Assembly: GCF_016758115.1 (NCBI RefSeq)
Contig: NZ_WIVG01000001.1
Coordinates: 1-64,000, forward strand
Direction of reading: 5' to 3'
DNA: 64,000 bases
Origin: Lactococcus garvieae
GTDB lineage: Bacteria > Bacillota > Bacilli > Lactobacillales > Streptococcaceae
Shown here: one piece after another, positions 61,815-64,000 of the stretch
How positions within the stretch are numbered: the stretch's first letter is position 1
How the letters are laid out: each line of letters opens with the position of its first letter
Position numbers and translations under genes: made by a program
Notes under the pieces: model-generated
Told to the model about the DNA's origin: nothing
What the model saw: the letters and a program-made list of their open reading frames with translations, nothing else
Database searches by the model: none

Positions 61815-64000
61815 ATGTCAATGGGAAAGAAACGCGTTTATGATTTTACTCAGGGATCAAAAGAACAAAAAGATCTCTTGGGCGGAAAAGGAGCGAATCT
61901 AGCTGAAATGACCAGCATTGGTTTGCCTGTTCCTCGCGGTTTTACAATCACAACGGAAGCTTGCTTAGAATATCTAAATTCAAAAAATTTGGATGCAGAA
62001 CTAATTAAAGAAATAGAAACGCATATTGCACGTTTAGAAAAGGAAACGGGAAAGAAATTTGCGGATAATGAAAATCCTCTTCTCGTTTCTGTACGAAGTG
62101 GTTCAAAATTTTCAATGCCGGGTATGATGGATACTATTTTGAACTTGGGGCTGAATCATCAAAGTGTTGAAATTCTTGCCCAGAAAACAGGCAATCCAGT
62201 GTTTGCTTACGACTGCTATCGCCGTTTAATTCAGATGTTTGGAGATGTTGTCAAAGCTGTAGATAAAAATCTTTTTGAAGAAGCTTTAACGGACTATAAG
62301 ATGAAACATGGCTATACATCTGATACCGAAATGCAAGCAGTAGATTGGAAACAGATTATTAAGCAGTTTAGTGAAATTTACCTGAAGGAAGTCGGTGAAA
62401 AATTTCCGCAAGAGCCAGTAGAACAACTTTATGCAGCAGTAGAAGCAGTCTTTACTTCTTGGAACAATCCGCGAGCAGTCACTTATCGCCGTATTCATGA
62501 TATTCCAGACACATTGGGGACAGCAGTGAATATTCAGGAAATGGTCTTTGGCAATACAGGATTAAAAAGTGGAACAGGTGTGGCTTTTACACGTAATCCA
62601 GCCACTGGAGAAGGAGGCGTCTTTGGAGAGTTTCTGATGAATGCTCAAGGAGAGGACGTTGTTGCAGGAATCCGGACACCGCGACCTATCCAGGAACTGA
62701 AGGAGGATAATCCTGATATCTATAGACAATTTGAAAAAATCTGTCAACAACTAGAGGCGCATTATCAAGATATGCAAGATATAGAATTTACTATAGAAGA
62801 AGGTAAACTCTTTATTTTACAAACACGAAATGGAAAGAGTACTGCCAAAGCAGCTTTTAAAATTGCGACTCAGTTGGCAGAGGATGGTGTAATAAGTAAG
62901 AAAGAAAGTTTGAAGCGTTTAACGCCTTCTATGATTACTCAGCTTTTACATCCAGTATTTGATGAAAAGTCACTTGCACAAAATCAAGCAATTGCAAAAG
63001 GTTTGCCAGCCAGTCCTGGTGCAGCCTATGGAAGGGTTTATTTTAATGCTCAAGATGCTCAAAATGCACATGAAGCTGGTCAGAAAGTCGTTCTTCTCAG
63101 AACAGAGACTTCTCCAGAAGATATAGAAGGAATGCTTGTGAGCGAAGCCATTGTTACTTCTCGTGGGGGAATGACCTCGCATGCTGCAGTTGTTGCGCGT
63201 GGGATGGGAGTTTGTTGTGTTGTTGGGTGTGAAGCACTTAATGTTAATGAGAAGCGAAAACAGGCGCAGTATGGCACTCAAATCATAAAAGAAGGAGATA
63301 TTGTTTCGGTAGATGGTACAACAGGAAATATCTATCGAGGTGAAATTAAACTTGATAAGGCACAAGATTTAGAAATTCTAGGAAAAGTTCTAAAATGGGC
63401 TGCTGAAATAGGCGACATGAAAGTTAGAGCTAATGCAGAAACAGTTGATGATATCAAGACAGCTTTAGATTTTGGAGCAAGTGGGATTGGCTTGGCACGC
63501 ACAGAGCACATGTTTTTTGGTAAAGAGCGTATCCTTGAAGTGCGTAAAATGTTTCTTTCTGAAGAAGAGATGCAGCGCAAAAAATCCCTTGAAACTTTAA
63601 AAGAGTATCAGAAAAAGGATTTCTTAGAAATTTTAAGTCTAACGGAAGGTATGCCGTGCACGATTCGACTTTTAGATCCCCCTCTTCATGAATTTATGCC
63701 TAAAACGAAAGAGGAGTTTGAGGAAGTTGCAAAAGCGTGTGGTCAGTCTGTAGATTTTATTATTCAAAGAGGAAAAGAATTAGAAGAATTTAATCCGATG
63801 TTGGGACACAGGGGCTGCCGTTTAGCTGTGACGTATCCAGAGATTTATGAGATGCAAGTTGAAGCAATCATTGAAGCGGCATTAGATCTTGCTCAAGCAG
63901 GAAAACAAGTGAAACCTGAGATAATGATTCCTTTAATTTCAGAGGAAAGAGAGCTAACTTACCTCAAGGAACTTCTTGAAAGTAAAATTCAAAAGCTTTT
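61815..64000 (+). CDS. ppdK: Pyruvate, phosphate dikinase (3' end outside window)
   Basis: First 728 residues of an enzyme of about 880 that interconverts pyruvate, ATP and phosphate with phosphoenolpyruvate, AMP and pyrophosphate. The ATP-grasp domain starts VYDFTQGSKEQKDLLGGKGANLAEM. The swivelling domain has GGMTSHAAVVARGMG, with H456 as phospho-carrier and the adjacent Thr454 as PSRP target. The C-terminal PEP/pyruvate barrel begins about residue 530 (GLARTEHMFF, LLDPPLHEF). Start ATG 61815 has AGAGGAG. The frame is open to the end of the window. Controlled by CcpN and PSRP encoded divergently. Confidence 0.96.
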   Translation, partial: MSMGKKRVYDFTQGSKEQKDLLGGKGANLAEMTSIGLPVPRGFTITTEACLEYLNSKNLDAELIKEIETHIARLEKETGKKFADNENPLLVSVRSGSKFSMPGMMDTILNLGLNHQSVEILAQKTGNPVFAYDCYRRLIQMFGDVVKAVDKNLFEEALTDYKMKHGYTSDTEMQAVDWKQIIKQFSEIYLKEVGEKFPQEPVEQLYAAVEAVFTSWNNPRAVTYRRIHDIPDTLGTAVNIQEMVFGNTGLKSGTGVAFTRNPATGEGGVFGEFLMNAQGEDVVAGIRTPRPIQELKEDNPDIYRQFEKICQQLEAHYQDMQDIEFTIEEGKLFILQTRNGKSTAKAAFKIATQLAEDGVISKKESLKRLTPSMITQLLHPVFDEKSLAQNQAIAKGLPASPGAAYGRVYFNAQDAQNAHEAGQKVVLLRTETSPEDIEGMLVSEAIVTSRGGMTSHAAVVARGMGVCCVVGCEALNVNEKRKQAQYGTQIIKEGDIVSVDGTTGNIYRGEIKLDKAQDLEILGKVLKWAAEIGDMKVRANAETVDDIKTALDFGASGIGLARTEHMFFGKERILEVRKMFLSEEEMQRKKSLETLKEYQKKDFLEILSLTEGMPCTIRLLDPPLHEFMPKTKEEFEEVAKACGQSVDFIIQRGKELEEFNPMLGHRGCRLAVTYPEIYEMQVEAIIEAALDLAQAGKQVKPEIMIPLISEERELTYLKELLESKIQKL

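Noticed and set aside
1-64000. CRISPR arrays, tRNA and rRNA genes
   Set aside because: No regularly spaced repeats, no tRNA cloverleaf other than the tmRNA, and no rRNA-like sequence were seen.

Overview
The window looks like about 64 kb of a low-GC Firmicutes chromosome of the Streptococcaceae, most likely Lactococcus. The signs are a complete purine cluster with PurBox-type activator sites, a tmRNA with tag AKNNTSYALAA, a PepD-type C69 dipeptidase, a CopR-type cop box, a DUF1149 protein after trmD, and many extended -10 promoters. A GH13 trehalose-6-phosphate hydrolase instead of a phosphorylase suggests a lineage such as the L. garvieae group rather than L. lactis, but species is not proven. 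No rRNA, tRNA, CRISPR array or intact insertion sequence was recognised.

Layout. 1-6128: end of a tyrosine integrase, a YdcF-type membrane protein, and a YxeA plus BceAB-type peptide-resistance transporter behind a BceR-like operator, then two small uncharacterised genes. 6359-9452: rimM-trmD-HAD-DUF1149-degV. 9669-12587: a YfcC/ArcD-like carrier and an M20 dipeptidase behind an ARG-box-like site. 12773-20896: cca, pepD, a membrane glycerophosphodiesterase, uup, thyA and an ASCH gene. 21001-29445: purCSQLFMNH. 29480-34004: divergent treR and trehalose PTS/hydrolase genes. 34096-38681: a HAD nucleotidase, purDEK and an unknown gene. 38728-43533: an accessory stretch with a cop-box flavoprotein, UspA, a GC-rich exported protein behind a 13-T promoter, and hicAB between two 120-bp direct repeats that copy the end of guaA. 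43525-51514: guaA, coaA, a nucleoside-salvage operon (methyltransferase, pdp, deoC, cdd), a PurBox-preceded BmpA lipoprotein and a GntR regulator. 51664-56773: a two-component pair, ylxM, a YxlEFG-like transporter and ssrA. 56941-64000: small genes, a second UspA, a DedA-like protein, and the ccpN-PSRP genes divergent from ppdK, which runs off the window.

How it fits together. De novo purine synthesis (purC to purH, purD, purE, purK, guaA) and nucleoside salvage/uptake (pdp, deoC, cdd, bmpA) dominate. Three promoters (purC, purD, bmpA) share one layout: a PurBox centred about 76 bp upstream of the inferred start, with the upstream gene's terminator between PurBox and promoter. Other inferred circuits are CcpN boxes at ccpN/ppdK, a TreR operator and cre sites at the tre locus, a cop box at the flavin reductase, and a BceR-like site at the resistance transporter. 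Six genes (ydcF-like, rimM, cca, treR, coaA, a response regulator) have a -10 hexamer exactly six bases before the ATG and no Shine-Dalgarno, which predicts leaderless mRNAs. All functions come from reading the sequence and remembered family motifs; no search was run.
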